A stretch of 64,000 nucleotides of DNA. It comes from Sisyra terminalis (taxonomy: Eukaryota; Arthropoda; Insecta; Neuroptera; Sisyridae). A program made the translations under genes and the position numbers. Shown here piece after piece: positions 35,601 to 48,063 of this stretch. The notes under the pieces were generated by a model. That model saw nothing but the letters and a program-made list of their open reading frames with translations. It was not told where the DNA came from and made no database searches. The stretch spans positions 27,009,001 through 27,073,000 of the forward strand of contig OY292275.1 in NCBI GenBank assembly GCA_958496175.1, given 5' to 3'. Within the stretch, counting starts at the first letter, position 1; each line of letters begins with the position of its first letter.

Positions 35601-38335
35601 GTGGATCAGACCCTCACAAGTATCTGTTTAATTGTAATTAATACGCAGCTGAAGTATCTTCAAAGTATTTACATCTTAACACATCACTACCTTGTTAGAA
35701 GTTGTGAAAGGGCTTTGCCGGTATCTATATTTGAAAAACAATTTACTTCAATAAATTCATTCAAAGTCGAATACTTGCACTTTGGTTTGTTTTATGAAGC
35801 ATCAAAAATTAAAAAAAAATATATAAAACAATAAAATGCCTTAGTACCAGTATTTTCAAAATGGTGTCATGTTCATTTTTTTAAAATCGTTTTTAATTTT
35901 TCTTTTCTTCAAAAATATTGCTTTATTAATTTTTATTTCTACATAATATTTGAAAATTTTTTGGCTAGTAAGTTAAAAATTATTAACTATCAAAAACTTT
36001 TTGGATGTTAAACAATAGGTCAAATGCACAATTTTTTTACTTTTAATCGATTGCACATCATTAAATTGAAGAAACTCTTAGAAAGAAGAAACTTTTTATT
36101 ATGACCGAAAAAAAAAAGATTTTAATGAACAAATGAGAATCCGAAAACGATTGATGCGTCTTTGGGTATTCTGTGACGTCATAAGCAATTTATTAAAATT
36201 GAGATATAAAGAAATCATTCAGCGTCAAAAAAAATAGTTTACACATTTTACGCCACGGAAATCATTTTTCCATCCAAAAAATTCCACTTTGTTTTTTTTT
36301 TCTACTGAATAGAAATCAATTGTGTTTAATATAATTAAAAACTAAACTTTTTAACAATTAGTGGAATACAGAGTCGTTTAATACAAGTAAAATAAATGTT
36401 TTCTTAACGATCAAACTGTAAATTGTAATTGCAATTTAAAGTAAGATCCAATGAATAATTTTCTAGAGATTCAAAAAATATTTACTAAAATACAAAATGA
36501 GGGAATATTTTTTTTTGGAAAGATGTCATTTTGTATGAACTATTAAAGAGTTATTAAGAAAAACTTTAAAACACAATCAAATCAATAACTGTAATTTGAC
36601 AAAAAAAAAAACACATTAAATATTTTTTCGATAGTTCATAAATGTTGACTTACGTGAAATAATATTGTAGAAAAGTGTCAATTCTAGAAAAAGCCCTAGG
36701 ATGATAACAATGAAAAATTTGACCCTAAAAATATACATTTATAGACAAAGTAACATCTTTATCTGTCTTTTTATTTGTAAATAAAAAAATAATGTATTTG
36801 AATTTAAAAAAAAAAACATAAAAAGAATATTTACTGAGAAAAAATCATGCATTGCATTAGGTTTATTGTTATACCAGAATAAAACAAGAATAATACCACT
36901 TTGTTTAAAAAACACACATTTCTAAGAAAATGTCTCTGTTAAAACTAAACTCAATAAATGCCGGTGCAAAAAACTGATAAAAATCCCAATGAAATATATA
37001 TGAAGCTAAACATATAGAATAGTTTATTACGTACCATTCAAAATAACCAATTGAGATTATTGATATTTAAATGATATCTGGAAACTATATTAATGCATGC
37101 CTCAGAAAAATAAACCATGTTATGAAACATTCAAATATAGTTTGTTGGAATTTGTTACTAGATTTTAAAGTAGCTACAAAATTAATAATTATTAAAAAAC
37201 CGAATTTGTCAGTAATAAACCTTGTTAAATCAAAAAAAAATAGTATAAATAGTATAAAAAATAGTATATTTATGTGCCAGACAGAGAATCTACGTAGATA
37301 TCCGTAGTTTGAAAAAAATTAAAACTCCTTATTTTGCTTTACAATACTGTAGAATTATACAATATAAAGAAAAAAATGTACGTAATACAATTTTAATAAA
37401 AATACGTCAGTCGACTAATAAATGAAGACTAAATTAAACAGTGGAAATGGCCAATATTCAAAATCATGGAATCATTTGTAATAATAATGAAAAGATTGAA
37501 TCGTTTTATAAATTCTTTTAGGATTACAAGTTTAACTTTAAGACACAGTAATAATATAAGATAAAATTGGTAAAGAGATAAAAGTTAATTTTCCACTTCC
37601 ATTTCACAATCAAATAGTATGCATTGATTTTCTTCCGTTAGCTCCAATTATATTTTATTCTAATAAAATTTAATGAGTACAAGTGGTATAGACACTATGA
37701 GTTATTGGGAAATCTTTAGAATGATATACAATTTTGATGTTCTTAAAATGGCCTGAAGTTTCCCAACAGGATGTCCGAAACTTTCTTTTGTTGTATAGTT
37801 ATCAAGGTATAGGTTGAGAAAGACAGTGCATAATAAATTTTCAAATTTGTGGTATCAAATTTATTGGATATTATGGGCTTAAAACTTTTTTTATAAAAAA
37901 GGTTAGTTCCAGTAGTAAATTAATTCTTAAATGCCCTTTCGGTTATTATTACGCTATTAATGATATTTTACGTCGTGCTTCATTCTCGAGATTAGTAACC
38001 TGAAATTAGTTACTGCTTGTAGTAATTATGGTATCGAATATTTTTAACGCTTATAATTGATCTTGCGCTTCATTCTTTTGATGTTATGTATCATATTTTA
38101 CTAACAGCGAAATTAACACCTATGTTACCTTGGCTGCTAAAGCATTGTCCGGACAAGGTCACTGAAAAAAATGTCCTTTCTAGCTCGGTTGAAGTGATGA
38201 TACCATTGTCAATAAATAAATAACTACCAAACAAAACCATGTAAAAGACATAAATATGTTCCAAGACTTAATCCTCTACATTGAATTTTGAATTTTTCCA
38301 AATTTTGAAAAATCTTGAATTTTGTACAAACCTAT
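32647..38335. other. Nothing recognised over 5.7 kb
   Basis: Uniformly AT-rich with poly-A/T runs and no repeat partner. Frames at 35547-35834 and 37071-37307 were examined; neither carries a recognisable domain. Confidence 0.5.
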
Positions 38336-38379
38336 ATAACTATAGTTGTCAATGTGACTACTTAAGTAGCTGTAGAGTA

Positions 38380-38780
38380 TCAACGCCACTAAAAATGACA
38401 AAAAATTTTGGAAGACGGCAAATGGCGAACTTTCTATGAGAAAAGCTTTATTTGCTTACGTCGATAAAACCAAGGATCTGCTGACCATAAATAATCTTTT
38501 AACTGAAGATACCTTGCAAGGTGGTTATGACACAAAATCCTTGGTTCTTGGATTAACTCTACATGTAAGACAGCAGAACAATCGTATCAATTGCTTCAGT
38601 GCATATCACGTGCCATGAAGTCACACCAAAAGCTTCAAAGTTGTGGGTTAACATTGATGCAATAAGGAAAACCATGGACTTTTAGTACATAAGGAACAAT
38701 CTATACGAAAACTTGGGTAGCACAAAATAAGGGATCTCTTGCATGGACTATTATTACTAGAAAGGTTAAATAAAATAATA
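38380..38780 (+). other. Possible decayed coding relic, unknown
   Basis: This patch has more balanced base composition than its flanks. Two overlapping frames look protein-like: KALFAYVDKTKDLLTINNLL and, continuing in another frame, KTAEQSYQLLQCISRAMKSH. A frame switch near 38540 would join them. I do not recognise the protein; a transposon relic is more likely than a host exon because stops and a frame change are needed. Confidence 0.3.
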
Positions 38781-41340
38781 TTGAACTTTAGGTTTCCTTA
38801 CACATAGTATGTTGCAAAAAAATTGGACATTTTCTATATCTAAACTCTCAAAATCCACAAGTAGTAAATAATTGCAGGTTACTTATTTCGACGACAAAGT
38901 ACGAAGCATAATTAATAATTAAACTTACCTTAAGATAAGTTCTATTCAAATTATACGAGTACTTCGTCCGAAAAGAATAGTAACTCCCTCCCATCCAAAA
39001 AAAAATTGTTCTTAAAAATGAGGAGGTTCAAAAATTGTCAAAAGATATTTGTTCCAAAATAAATGAGTCTAACGGCGCGGGGAGAGCAAATCACAGAATA
39101 GGGATATACCGACATAGGATATTTTTTCATTTAAGGCTCTCAAATATAATAGTTGAGCGGCAACACTGGCGTTTTACAGTAAGTAGTAAATACTTTCACG
39201 TTACTGACTTCTTCGGATGAAGAACTAGTATAATTTTAATAGAACTTCACTAAAGGTAAGTTCGTTTCATTACTAATTATAAGTATTTAAACAAGTACTA
39301 GTGTCAACATTAAAGATTAAAATATCAATATATAAAGAACCCAAAGGAACGTTTCATAGAACCTAAAGTTAAAGACGTAACATTTTAGTTAAAGAACAAT
39401 ATTCGATTTCATATATGAGACAATTATTTCAAAAACGGAATATAATATCCGCTTTTATACAAGATTTCAAAAAAATTTTTAATTTCAAAAACCTAAAAAG
39501 TAGCTCATCCAAATTTATTTTGTAAATGGTGTATTTGCAGTCTGCTATTTGTTTCATTTAGTGGCTTAGAGATTATAATTATATATCCTTTATGCGTCCT
39601 TAAACACAATACCGTGAAATAATTATGTTGCATATTGACTTATTGAAGCAGCAGCAGACCTGGGCGAGGAAATTGCTATATTTTGGAATAAATTTTATAC
39701 TTCTAAATCCTTGATTCCCTACTGTTTATATGAAAAGGTATTTGGTGACATCTATCTCCGTAAATTGTTTGATTTTTAAATAATAAATGGTTTATTAATA
39801 TTTGTAGTATTTACATTAGACTTTTCCCATATGAATAAAAATTAAACTAAGGACCAAAATAAATTATGAGTTGGTTAGATACAAGCATAACATGCTGTTT
39901 TTAAAAGAAAATTATTAATATTATAAACTTTATTATACTTTTCAAAGTAAAATTGTTTTTGAATGCTTAATAATTTACTAGTAAATACAAGAATATTATA
40001 ATTGTTAAATGACCTGTTGTAAAATCATTCCTCAACGTCTAGCCGCTTCAACCAATGTTATCACGACATTTTTTGAACTTATTAAATTGGTATTTTTCTG
40101 AAAATTTATTGATGTTCATCCATTTCGTATAGATTACATCCAGAGCAATTTTTCAGAAAGCTCTTATGTTTGATATTTGTTTCGCAATCGATTTCAATCC
40201 TCTTTCGAATCTTGAAGAAAGTAATCAACATACATGTAAATATAACATCACTATAGTGCGTATTATCTTTAAAAGAGAGACAGAAAACAAAACAAAAAAA
40301 CAGAAGTCGAAGTTTTGTAAGCGAAATAAAAAGAAATTTGCAAGTTTGAAGGATAATTGAAATGAAGTAGATATTTTTTCTAACAGACGCACTATGCGAT
40401 AAGCTTTATCCAATGTAAGCCGAATTAAAAAAACGATATTGATCCAAAAATTCCAAAACCGAAAATTACGATATAAGTAAATTACATTGCTTCAGTAATA
40501 TTGATTCAAGGTTCATTTAGTTGTTGTTTTTTCAAGGTCGAACTAAAAGTTCACAAAAAATACATATAGGACTACTTTTGTTTTGGATATTAATTTTCAA
40601 AGAGAAAAAAAGAATGTATAATCGATTTTCGTTTGATAATATAAAGACAAGTCTGAGTTTTCCACTGCAAAATCTGAGAGTTCTGAAAGGATGAAATTTT
40701 TAAGGTGTCTGAACGATGAAGAAAGGTTATAAAATAGAGTGACAATTATATAATTTAACAACATAAAATTAGATGCGGGTAATAAGGCCGGACGGCTAAT
40801 AAGGCCTAAGTAACAAAATTGCAATTAAAAATTATGAAAATCCCTTAATATTACACTTGCAGGCCGCTAATACTCATTGGTACTTACTACGTAGTATCTA
40901 AAACTTTTGGCTACGTGTTAGATTGATTGATGCCACTATTGCAGCGGCATTTATATTAAGAGGTGGTTGCACGGTATGAGAAGTAAAAAATCGTGAAAAT
41001 TAATCGGAAGTATTTTTTTGTAATGTTATCTTTCGGTATAAAATTTTGGTGCTATATTATTCATTTGTTTCATTATGCTCCTATTACTTTTGACGTTTAA
41101 ATACTGCACCATGGTTCAAATAAAATTTTAAGCTGCTCTTTACAAGCATTGTTGGGGGTTATTAAAGCCCACCAAATTCCAACCTGAGTGGAAAAAACAA
41201 GGAAGAAAAAAAAGTATAAAAACTTGAACCCTTAATGAAGTATTAAAATAACTTACCATGAGACAATTTTGAAAATGTGGCAAGTAATATCGTGAAAAGT
41301 GCGTTGGTTAATCAGCAGATGATACGGAATAGCTGAGTGG
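38781..41340. other. Nothing recognised
   Basis: Small curiosities only: TAATAAGGCC occurs twice within 30 bp near 40780-40810, and 40920-41180 is slightly GC-richer. No supportable gene or repeat. Confidence 0.45.
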
Positions 41341-41378
41341 GCCTTTATGACTTAAGACAGATGTTTTTTTTTTATTAT

Positions 41379-41770
41379 TGTACACACAATCTGATGGCGG
41401 AAATCCAGTAGGGAGAGAACTCTCTCACTGGTGCGTCTCTCAAGCATTAGGTAGGTCAATCAGCACTTTCCTCTTCAATCACTTTGCAGATTGTGGATCC
41501 AAGGCTAAAGTCATCAACTGATTTGAATTATAGTACAATTTTTCAAAACACTTGGTGGCACGAGTCTCAATTTTACTGACTACCTTTAGAATTAGCAGGT
41601 CCGTTCTAAGGGTTTTATTGGTTATGTACCATGGGGCACCTGCCAGTTGTCAGCATTTTTGATTGTGCTCGTTCTATAATTTTTATGCTAGAGTTGTTGG
41701 CAGAACCCCAAAGCTCAATACCATACGTCTTGATTGGAATTATGATTGTTTTATATAGAAAAAAAGTTAT
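41379..41770 (-). pseudogene. Jockey-type non-LTR retrotransposon, RT thumb to ORF2 C-terminus
   Basis: Minus-strand translation begins with FLYKTIIIPIKTYGIELWG and SANNSSIKIIERAQSKML, the hallmark block after the RT palm in Jockey-clade elements ('LYK.IL.PIWTYGIQLWG..S.SNI.I.QR.QSK.LR'). After stops it continues KIETRATKCFEK, SNQLMTLALDP and, near the 3' end, LSPYWISAIRLCV, which is the usual C-terminal wording. The catalytic YADD and endonuclease regions are absent, so this is a 5'-truncated dead copy, as is typical of target-primed retrotransposition. At least three stops are present. A second copy of the same protein region lies at 42350-42905 on the same strand, so these are two insertions rather than one element. 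Confidence 0.8.
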
Positions 41771-42143
41771 CGTCAAAAAAAAGTTTTGAAAAATGAATGT
41801 TTAACAAATAAACTTTTTATTTCTAAGCCTTTCAGCATTATTTTGATCACAATTACCAAATCTAAGATAATTTTCTTCATTTTTTATGAGTTAAATATTA
41901 GGCCTTACTATCCTACTATAGTGTTATATGACTTACTAACAAGCTTGTTGATTCGGACACAAAGTTTTATTTCATTTTAAATCTTCCTTAGCTAGCCTTA
42001 TTAAAAGTACCAACTAAATTGTACCAATTTTATTTACCTCCATTTATAACACAATCTGCACGGTAGTGCAATAAGTGCATTTGATCTCGTACATCTCTTG
42101 AATGAATTACTCTTAACAGACTAACCCATATTATTACGCATTT

Positions 42144-42262
42144 AGAATATTCGAGAATATTCAAATATGAAAGGAGTAGAAGGAAATAGAAACCATTCGA
42201 ATTTACGAAAAGTGCTTGGAATATTCTCGAACTTTCCAGACGCGGCAAATAGGTATATTAAT
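42144..42262 (+). promoter_or_regulatory. Two canonical heat-shock-element arrays, TATA-like site downstream
   Basis: 42144-42163 reads AGAATATTCGAGAATATTCA: four contiguous perfect nGAAn/nTTCn pentamers in alternating orientation. 42218-42241 holds GAA, TTC, GAA, TTC and GAC at exact 5-bp spacing (starts 42219, 42224, 42229, 42234, 42239), four perfect pentamers and a 2/3 fifth. GGTATATTAATAAAC (42251-42265) could be a TATA box for plus-strand transcription. No coding sequence follows on either side, only Jockey-like remnants. HSE recognition by HSF is established knowledge; promoter function here is inference, and the strand is tentative. Confidence 0.6.
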
Positions 42263-42349
42263 AAACCCATTGACCATCGCCAAAAACAATTATGAAAAAT
42301 TTACGAATAGTTAAAAGATACGAATATTTAAAATTCTAAATCTACTGTG

Positions 42350-42905
42350 ATTATCCAAATATTCTATGATTGTCCAGTATATTTAGGGCAAGGTTGTTCG
42401 GATGTCTAGTTTTTCTAAGTATTTCTTTTGTTTAATCATTAACGTGTTTGTATTCTCATGAGTTTTGCAATTATTAATATGCCAAGGGACATTGATTATT
42501 TGGCGTCGTGCTTTCGACTGGAACCTTTGGAGTATTTCGATGTTGGAATAGGAAGCAGTGTCCCATAACTGGAATCTATAAGACTAGAATGGTTTCAGCA
42601 AGATTTCTTAATCAATAATTTATTTTCCATGGTAAAAGTAGATAACCATCCGCACATCCAATGCACCCTTCTGAATTTTCTTTTAAATGCTCTCGTGTTT
42701 GCTTTATATAGTGAGACCCAGTCAAACCTTTATCAAGATGCATACCCAGGTATTTGACATTAAGTTTTTGTGGCCGCTGATGGTTACAAAGGAACATGTT
42801 CCTCTTCTCAAGATCAAGGCAACGTTCACTGATTTCTTTGAGTTTTATTCTCCACTTTCTAGCCGAGTCTTCAATTTTAATCAAAATTCAAATGAATTGC
42901 GTTTT
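42350..42905 (-). pseudogene. Jockey-type non-LTR reverse transcriptase fragment, frameshifted
   Basis: The minus-strand frame 42884-42612 gives EDSARKWRIKLKEISERC, QRPQKLNVKYLGMHLDKGLT and HYIKQTREHL. 'VKYLGMHLD..LTW..HI' is the diagnostic block after the RT catalytic core in Jockey elements. After a frame change the next block reads QLWDTASYSNIEILQRFQSK followed by INVPWHINN, and the copy fades near 42350. The YADD core, endonuclease and gag-like ORF1 are missing. It shares the LWG..S.SNI region with the 41.4-kb copy on the same strand and with the 56-kb copy. The plus-strand frame at 42687-42989 is its antisense shadow. Confidence 0.85.
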
Positions 42906-42960
42906 AATTTTCTTTCAAAATCAGTACTAACTTTTCGGACAACCATATTAAAAAAAACCA

Positions 42961-44438
42961 AAGCATACAGATCGCTAATTTTGTTTTAATTAATTCAAAT
43001 TTTGTTGAAATAAATTTTAATCTTATGTTCTCTAAATTTTCATTGTTCACCCTTTGGAAATTGTTTCCACTTCAACTATTGCTGAAATTTAAAGAGGCAG
43101 ATGCAAAAATCATTTATTTCAAAATTAGGAATAATTTTAATTCGAAAACTGTTTATAAATTTATTGGATTAATTATGGTTTATGATTTATGGTCAATTGT
43201 TTATTTTAATCCTTTGTTGTTCAATACGAAAAGAAAGCAGCATGTTATGTTAAACTACTTATGTTTACTTAAAAGGTTAACTTCACTCATTTTATTGTGG
43301 CCTGCACTTGACTAAATCGATATTAACATTAAATTTTGCCTAAATTATATCTTAATTATCTGGCCGTTGAGCTCATTAGATATTAGTGGAAAAGTGATTA
43401 GATGACGATGCGCCTCATTTTTGAAGAACTGTTATTCCGGAAATAGTATAAGGGGTATCCAATAAAGGTGAATCTAACCCGTTCATGTATCCATCAGATT
43501 CGCTTATTGTCCTGAGATAGATTACATACTAGTATAGTGAGGAAAAAATTAATATTCTAGAAATTTATTGAGGTTTTCAAATAGGTTTTTTTTATTTGTC
43601 TAATTATTGTAATTTTAAAAAAATAAAATACAATTTATAAACCTTTGACACTCAGAATAAAAAAAAAATAGGCATCCATAAAAAGATTGTAAATATGAAA
43701 ATAAATGAAAATGATTTATTATTTTTTTAAGATCAATTAATAACCAGTGGCTTGTATATACCAATCTATTTATTATTGATTAATTGAAAAATTATACTAA
43801 TTGAAGTCAATAATTTAAGCAAGATTTGTTATTGATAGACTACCGTATTTTGACTAAAAGTTAGCTTGTAATGCTCAAGACATAAATCATTTTTAACTCG
43901 TTCATTTTTAATAAACATTTTATCATAACTTAAGCTATTATTAAGTAAAATAAATTTTTATTCAATTATTTGTAAACCATCGTACGTGTAAATGTGTAAT
44001 GCACTATTGATAAAATGGAGATGTGCTCATCATCTTTACAACCAATGTAGTTCAAATCTATATAAAATATTAAAGTTTTTGCTTTTGTATCCTCATTTAC
44101 ATATAGTTCACGTTACTAAACGTTCACGTATAAATCATAATTTAGTAGCTACTGAATATTGTGTAAACATTTATAAAAATCATTAGACATAAACATGCAG
44201 CCATACGGTTGTGCAATCAAACATTGCAAATGTGCCCAAAGGGTAATTTTTAGTATATATTAACATTGTTATGCTCGAATTGATTTGTTAAGTTGATGTA
44301 AGTAAAATTTTCATAACGTAAAAGTCTTTTTATGGTCCATTAAACATTACCTTTAATTTTGTAAAAATTTCAGTCTAAATCGTTAAACTGAAAGTTATTT
44401 AGCTGAAATTTGAAAACATTTTTATGGCATTTTATTGT
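42961..44438. other. Nothing recognised
   Basis: AT-rich. Plus-strand frames at 43025-43315 and 43992-44186 lack any recognisable domain. Confidence 0.45.
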
Positions 44439-44770
44439 ATACTAACTATTGCCGCGACTTCACCTGCGTCACGTCGCTATATGATTTCTTTTAAGATTTG
44501 TGTATTTAAAAATTTTGTATTCTCACGATAAACGTATTTGTATCTAAATATTTATATTTGATGCCTTTTAAGAGGCGTATATAATGAAAAGATGATTTTT
44601 AAAAATAAATTTCATGTTAAAAGTTTTATTAATTTTTAGAGAATATCCGATGATATTCAAAACGATCATTTCAATTGATATTTTAACCCCTTCTGGATAA
44701 GATGTATGGACATAAAAGCTTTAAAGGCACTGCAAAATTTGGCAAGATTGGAATACCTTCTCGAAACCTT
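44439..44770 (+). mobile_element. RTE-like repeat, 5' portion
   Basis: Starts ACTAACTATTGCCGCGACTT followed by CACCTGCGTCACG, a diverged form of the CTAGCTGA..CCGCGACTTCGTCTGCGT head. TTCTTTTAAGATTTG just downstream matches the copy at 48411. The end near 44770 (AAATTTGGCAAGATTGG) resembles the 'ACCAAATTTC...AAATCGG' block of the 3' half of the family. Confidence 0.55.
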
Positions 44771-46054
44771 AATGACCATTGGTACTTTCTGAATATTTGC
44801 GCTGTTTGTCATAAAAAAGAGAACTATGATTTGGGTCTGTTATTCTATACATGATGAATATTGTGAAAATGCATATACCGTTCGGACTCCCTGTATCTAT
44901 ACTCCGTGTAGTTGAATGCCATACGTTCAAGCGGGCTTTAGTGTAGTTATGTTTGCCGTCCAGGGACAGTTGCTGCTTACTCCCTTGCAGTCACCAGAGT
45001 TTTTAAATGAAATGTTTTCATTTAAAATTAAATGAAGTTTAATATTCTACCAACTAAACAAAACACTAAATAATAAATACTTCCACAATAATAAAATATT
45101 AAGTGATGCAAATCTGTTTTTAAGGCACAGTAAATCTTTAATAGCTTCTATAAATGCACACTTTTTGTGACTATGAATTGCAAGCACTTCATAAATTATA
45201 ATTATTCATTGTGCTTTCATGCTAATGTTTCGTTTATATTTATTAACTGTTGTAGTATTGTTTCATGTTGATTAATATGCTTACAAATTATTCAAAAGAT
45301 ATATCTTCCCTTAAAATAAAACTATTAGAAATCATATATAATGCCAAAAATAAACAATAATTTACCTTTCAACAACTCAACGCAAACCATATCACTAAAG
45401 AATTATTCCAAAGATTTGTAGGTAGTAGTAATTTCTGTAACTTTTTTTTTTATTTTGCGTTTGGTTCCCAAATTGATTGAATTTATCTCTCTATTGGAAA
45501 AAAAACTTTTCTGCTTTAGATATTTATCTTTCTGTCTAAATGCAAAAGTTTGGAACTAATGAAATTGCTTGAACATCCATTTGCTGAAATACAAATGTAT
45601 TAATCATTTGTCATTAAAATTTTGAGTGAAACGAAGAATGGTTTTATTTGATTTTTGTAAAATAAATATTGATGCGTAATTTACAGATTTGCCGTTTCAT
45701 CAATTAACTGTTTTCACGAGAGCTTTTTTTTAACATAAAATTTGCTTTAGTAGTTGCATAGGACACAAATATTTGTTTTTCTGAAAACACAAAAACGACA
45801 AACAAAGCTTTTTTTGAGTTATACGAGAGTTAGGTACTGTAATAGACATAACACACTAACAAGCCTAAATTAGTCTAGTTATTTAGAAATTTTATTTACT
45901 TTTATTTATAATTTTTACAATTTTTAGTTGTTATGTATGTCAATTTTTTTGGTCAACATTTTTCATGCTGTAAAATCTGTTTGTGGAAACCTTAACCAGT
46001 GTATTTAATAATAAATTAGCATAAATAATTAATCATAAATTTTTTGGTAAACTA
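44771..46054. other. Mostly nothing recognised; GC-richer patch 44880-45000
   Basis: The patch contains TATCTATACTCCGTGTAGTT and a GTCCAGGGACAG stretch unlike its flanks. I cannot assign it. Confidence 0.4.
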
Positions 46055-46515
46055 TTGGGTTGTTCGGAAAGTAATTTCGTTTTTTCCTGACAAAAGATTT
46101 AATTGTATTTTTTTGCACTCATTTTATAATTAAGCCGTATAATCATTGTATGTTTTGAGAACTCATATAGCAAGGCTTGTATGTGAAAAAGCTCAAGTGA
46201 TTCTACGCAATAGTTTTTGGTTCGTGTCTTTTTAAATATGGAGAGAAAAAACCAGAATTTTCCTCATATATTACTTTTTTAGTATAGAAAAAGTAAAATG
46301 CCGTTCAATCAAGAAAAAAATTAATTGAATTGTATGCAGAAGAAGTATTGACGGTACGCCAGTACTAAAACTACTTTGTAAAATTTCGATTCGACAATTT
46401 TGATGTCGAAGATGCATCACGGTCTGGAAGACCGGTTGAAGCTGATAAAGTCACAATGTAATCATTAGTTGATGCAAATCGGTGAATAACAGTACGTGAG
46501 ATCGGTAAATGGTAA
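46055..46515 (+). pseudogene. Mariner transposon, truncated 5' third with N-terminal transposase
   Basis: TA at 46053 is followed by TTGGGTTGTTCGGAAAGTAA, the 5' terminal inverted repeat of irritans/mellifera-type mariners. The transposase start ATG is at 46238 (MERKNQNFPHILLF). It continues, with an in-frame TAG where a Tyr is expected and further frameshifts, through KFRFDNFDVEDASRSGRP-like sequence (about 46380-46430) to ADKVTM, a stop, SLVDANR, ITVREIG. That covers the first helix-turn-helix and the linker of the DNA-binding domain. The sequence leaves the mariner reading at about 46510, so the second HTH, the DD34D catalytic domain and the 3' inverted repeat are all absent. Inactive. Confidence 0.9.
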
Positions 46516-46914
46516 AATTTACCAAATTCAATTGTAAATAATCCACTTGAAAGACCTAGGATTAACCTTGAACCCCAATATATGGGTTCCCTATGTTTTT
46601 ATGGGGAGAAATATGACCTCATACAAGTTTTGTGCCCTCCCAAAAGCTTTTACAACTTGAATGGTATAAACTGCCATACTTATCAAATTCTACAAATCTG
46701 GCACCTTCGATATGTTATTGGTTTTGACCACTGCAAAATTTTTTAGACGGTAAAATCTTTACACCGTGCACACTACTACTACACCTGCGTCTATAGATGT
46801 TTCACATCAAAAGTAACTTAAAATCAAGTACGCAGTGAACAGTAAAATGGGGTACTTACCTGTGTGCAAAAATAATGCTTACTTTATGATTTATTTGGTG
46901 GAATAATTTCAATT
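46516..46914. other. Unassigned GC-richer segment
   Basis: Contains GACCTAGGATTAACCTTGAA and a TATGGGTTCCCTATG stretch. It immediately follows the mariner break and may be part of whatever replaced its 3' end. No coding motif. Confidence 0.35.
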
Positions 46915-47304
46915 GTTTTTTTGTTTTTTAATAAGTTGCAATTTATACCTCTTATATAAATCTTCTATTCTTTTTAAGGCGTGTTGTGTTTCAAGCATGA
47001 TGTAAACATTTATACTTTTCTTTTTCCTGAATTAGTTTAGTTGAGAAATATCCTACCGGATTACCAAACAACTTTACCTAATATGTTATGCATTTTAATA
47101 CATTTATAATATACACAGTAACTAAGAAATATTTTTTGAGTATCTTAAAGAGTAACTTAAAAAAGTAACTAAAAAGTAAAGATAGGTATTTCATTTTCTT
47201 ATTTTTAGGAGTAACTAAGATACCCAAAGTAACTTTGGATACTTTTTAAAAAAAGTCTCTTATCTAGTATTTAGATACATTCCAAAAGTATTTTAGCAAC
47301 TCTG
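46915..47304 (-). mobile_element. hAT-like MITE, copy 2 (inverted)
   Basis: Reverse-complement match to the 6.3-kb copy: AGAAGATTTATATAAGAGGT, a GGAAAAAGAAAAGTATA block, and the AAAGTTACTTTGGGTATCT subterminal motif. The minus-strand 5' end at 47304 reads CAGAGTTGCTAAAATAC, a plausible hAT terminus. The left edge is approximate. No ORF. Confidence 0.65.
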
Positions 47305-47402
47305 CAGACTAGGGACATTCCGATACAAGTAAATACAAATGCACTCGATAATTTTGTTTCAATACCAAATACCTTTAGCACCGATTTAAATCTTCCGATA
47401 CT

Positions 47403-47625
47403 AACTACTATTATTATTACTACTACTACTACTACTATTACTTTTTTTCGTTAATATTTCCTTATTGAGCAATTCTAAGGATCTATTTGCAAGAATTTTG
47501 TAAAAATAAAATAAAAAAAAAGTTTACTGTAAGATTCGAACCCACGTCTTTATAATTAGGAGCATCAGAATGTTAAATACGTAAGCCATTACGCTATTAA
47601 TATCAACTATGTGTTTTATATATAT
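47403..47625 (-). mobile_element. tRNA-derived SINE with (TAG)n tail, copy 1
   Basis: On the minus strand: A box TAGCGTAATGGCTTA (about 47580-47595), B box GGGTTCGAATCTT (about 47530-47543), then a body, and a 3' tail of TAG/TAA triplets (47405-47445). It is a different family from the 3.6/18/23.6-kb SINE. A second copy lies at 51455-51680. Confidence 0.75.
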
Positions 47626-48063
47626 AAAAAGGTTTATATTTCAAAGAGACAATTTTTTAAAATTTAAGTTGAATTTACTGTGATTTTTATCAGTTTAACT
47701 AAAAATATTTTTACAGATTATTTTTTAACTTTAAATTACCTTTCCAATGATATATAACTCACCTGTCTAGTGTAAAAATTTCTGTTTTCATCCCTAGGGA
47801 ATATCTTCCCTCATTATTTTTTTGGAATGATAAGTACCCTATAGTCTGTGGAAAATTGTGCTGTATCTTAATACCAAATTTCAATAAATTCGGTTGTTGC
47901 GTTCTTTAGTTAAATCGGGACACACAGACAGACAGACAGACAAAAATTTTAAAAATGTTAAATTTGGATTAAGGGCCTCTTGAAACAAATATTTATCCTA
48001 CAATTGGGTTCAAAATCGAAATGTACACACAGACGTAAGAATTTTATATATAAGTATAGATAT
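47626..48063 (+). mobile_element. RTE-like retroelement 3' end, copy 1
   Basis: Carries AAGTACCCTATAGTCTGTGG, ACCAAATTTCAATAAATTCG, GGACACACAGACAGACAGAC and a terminal AATTTTATATATAAGTATAG. This is the 3' layout of insect RTE-type elements and their derivatives ('...GCCTATGTC...CCAAATTTC..CAAAATCGG...(CAGA)n...TATTAGTATGGAT'). About 95% identical by eye to 51681-52109. Confidence 0.75.

Noticed and set aside
35547..35834. 95-codon plus-strand ORF
   Set aside because: Low-complexity, AT-driven composition, no recognisable domain, no neighbouring exon-like signals.
42687..42989. 100-codon plus-strand ORF as a gene
   Set aside because: It is antisense to a Jockey-type reverse transcriptase whose motifs are clear on the minus strand.
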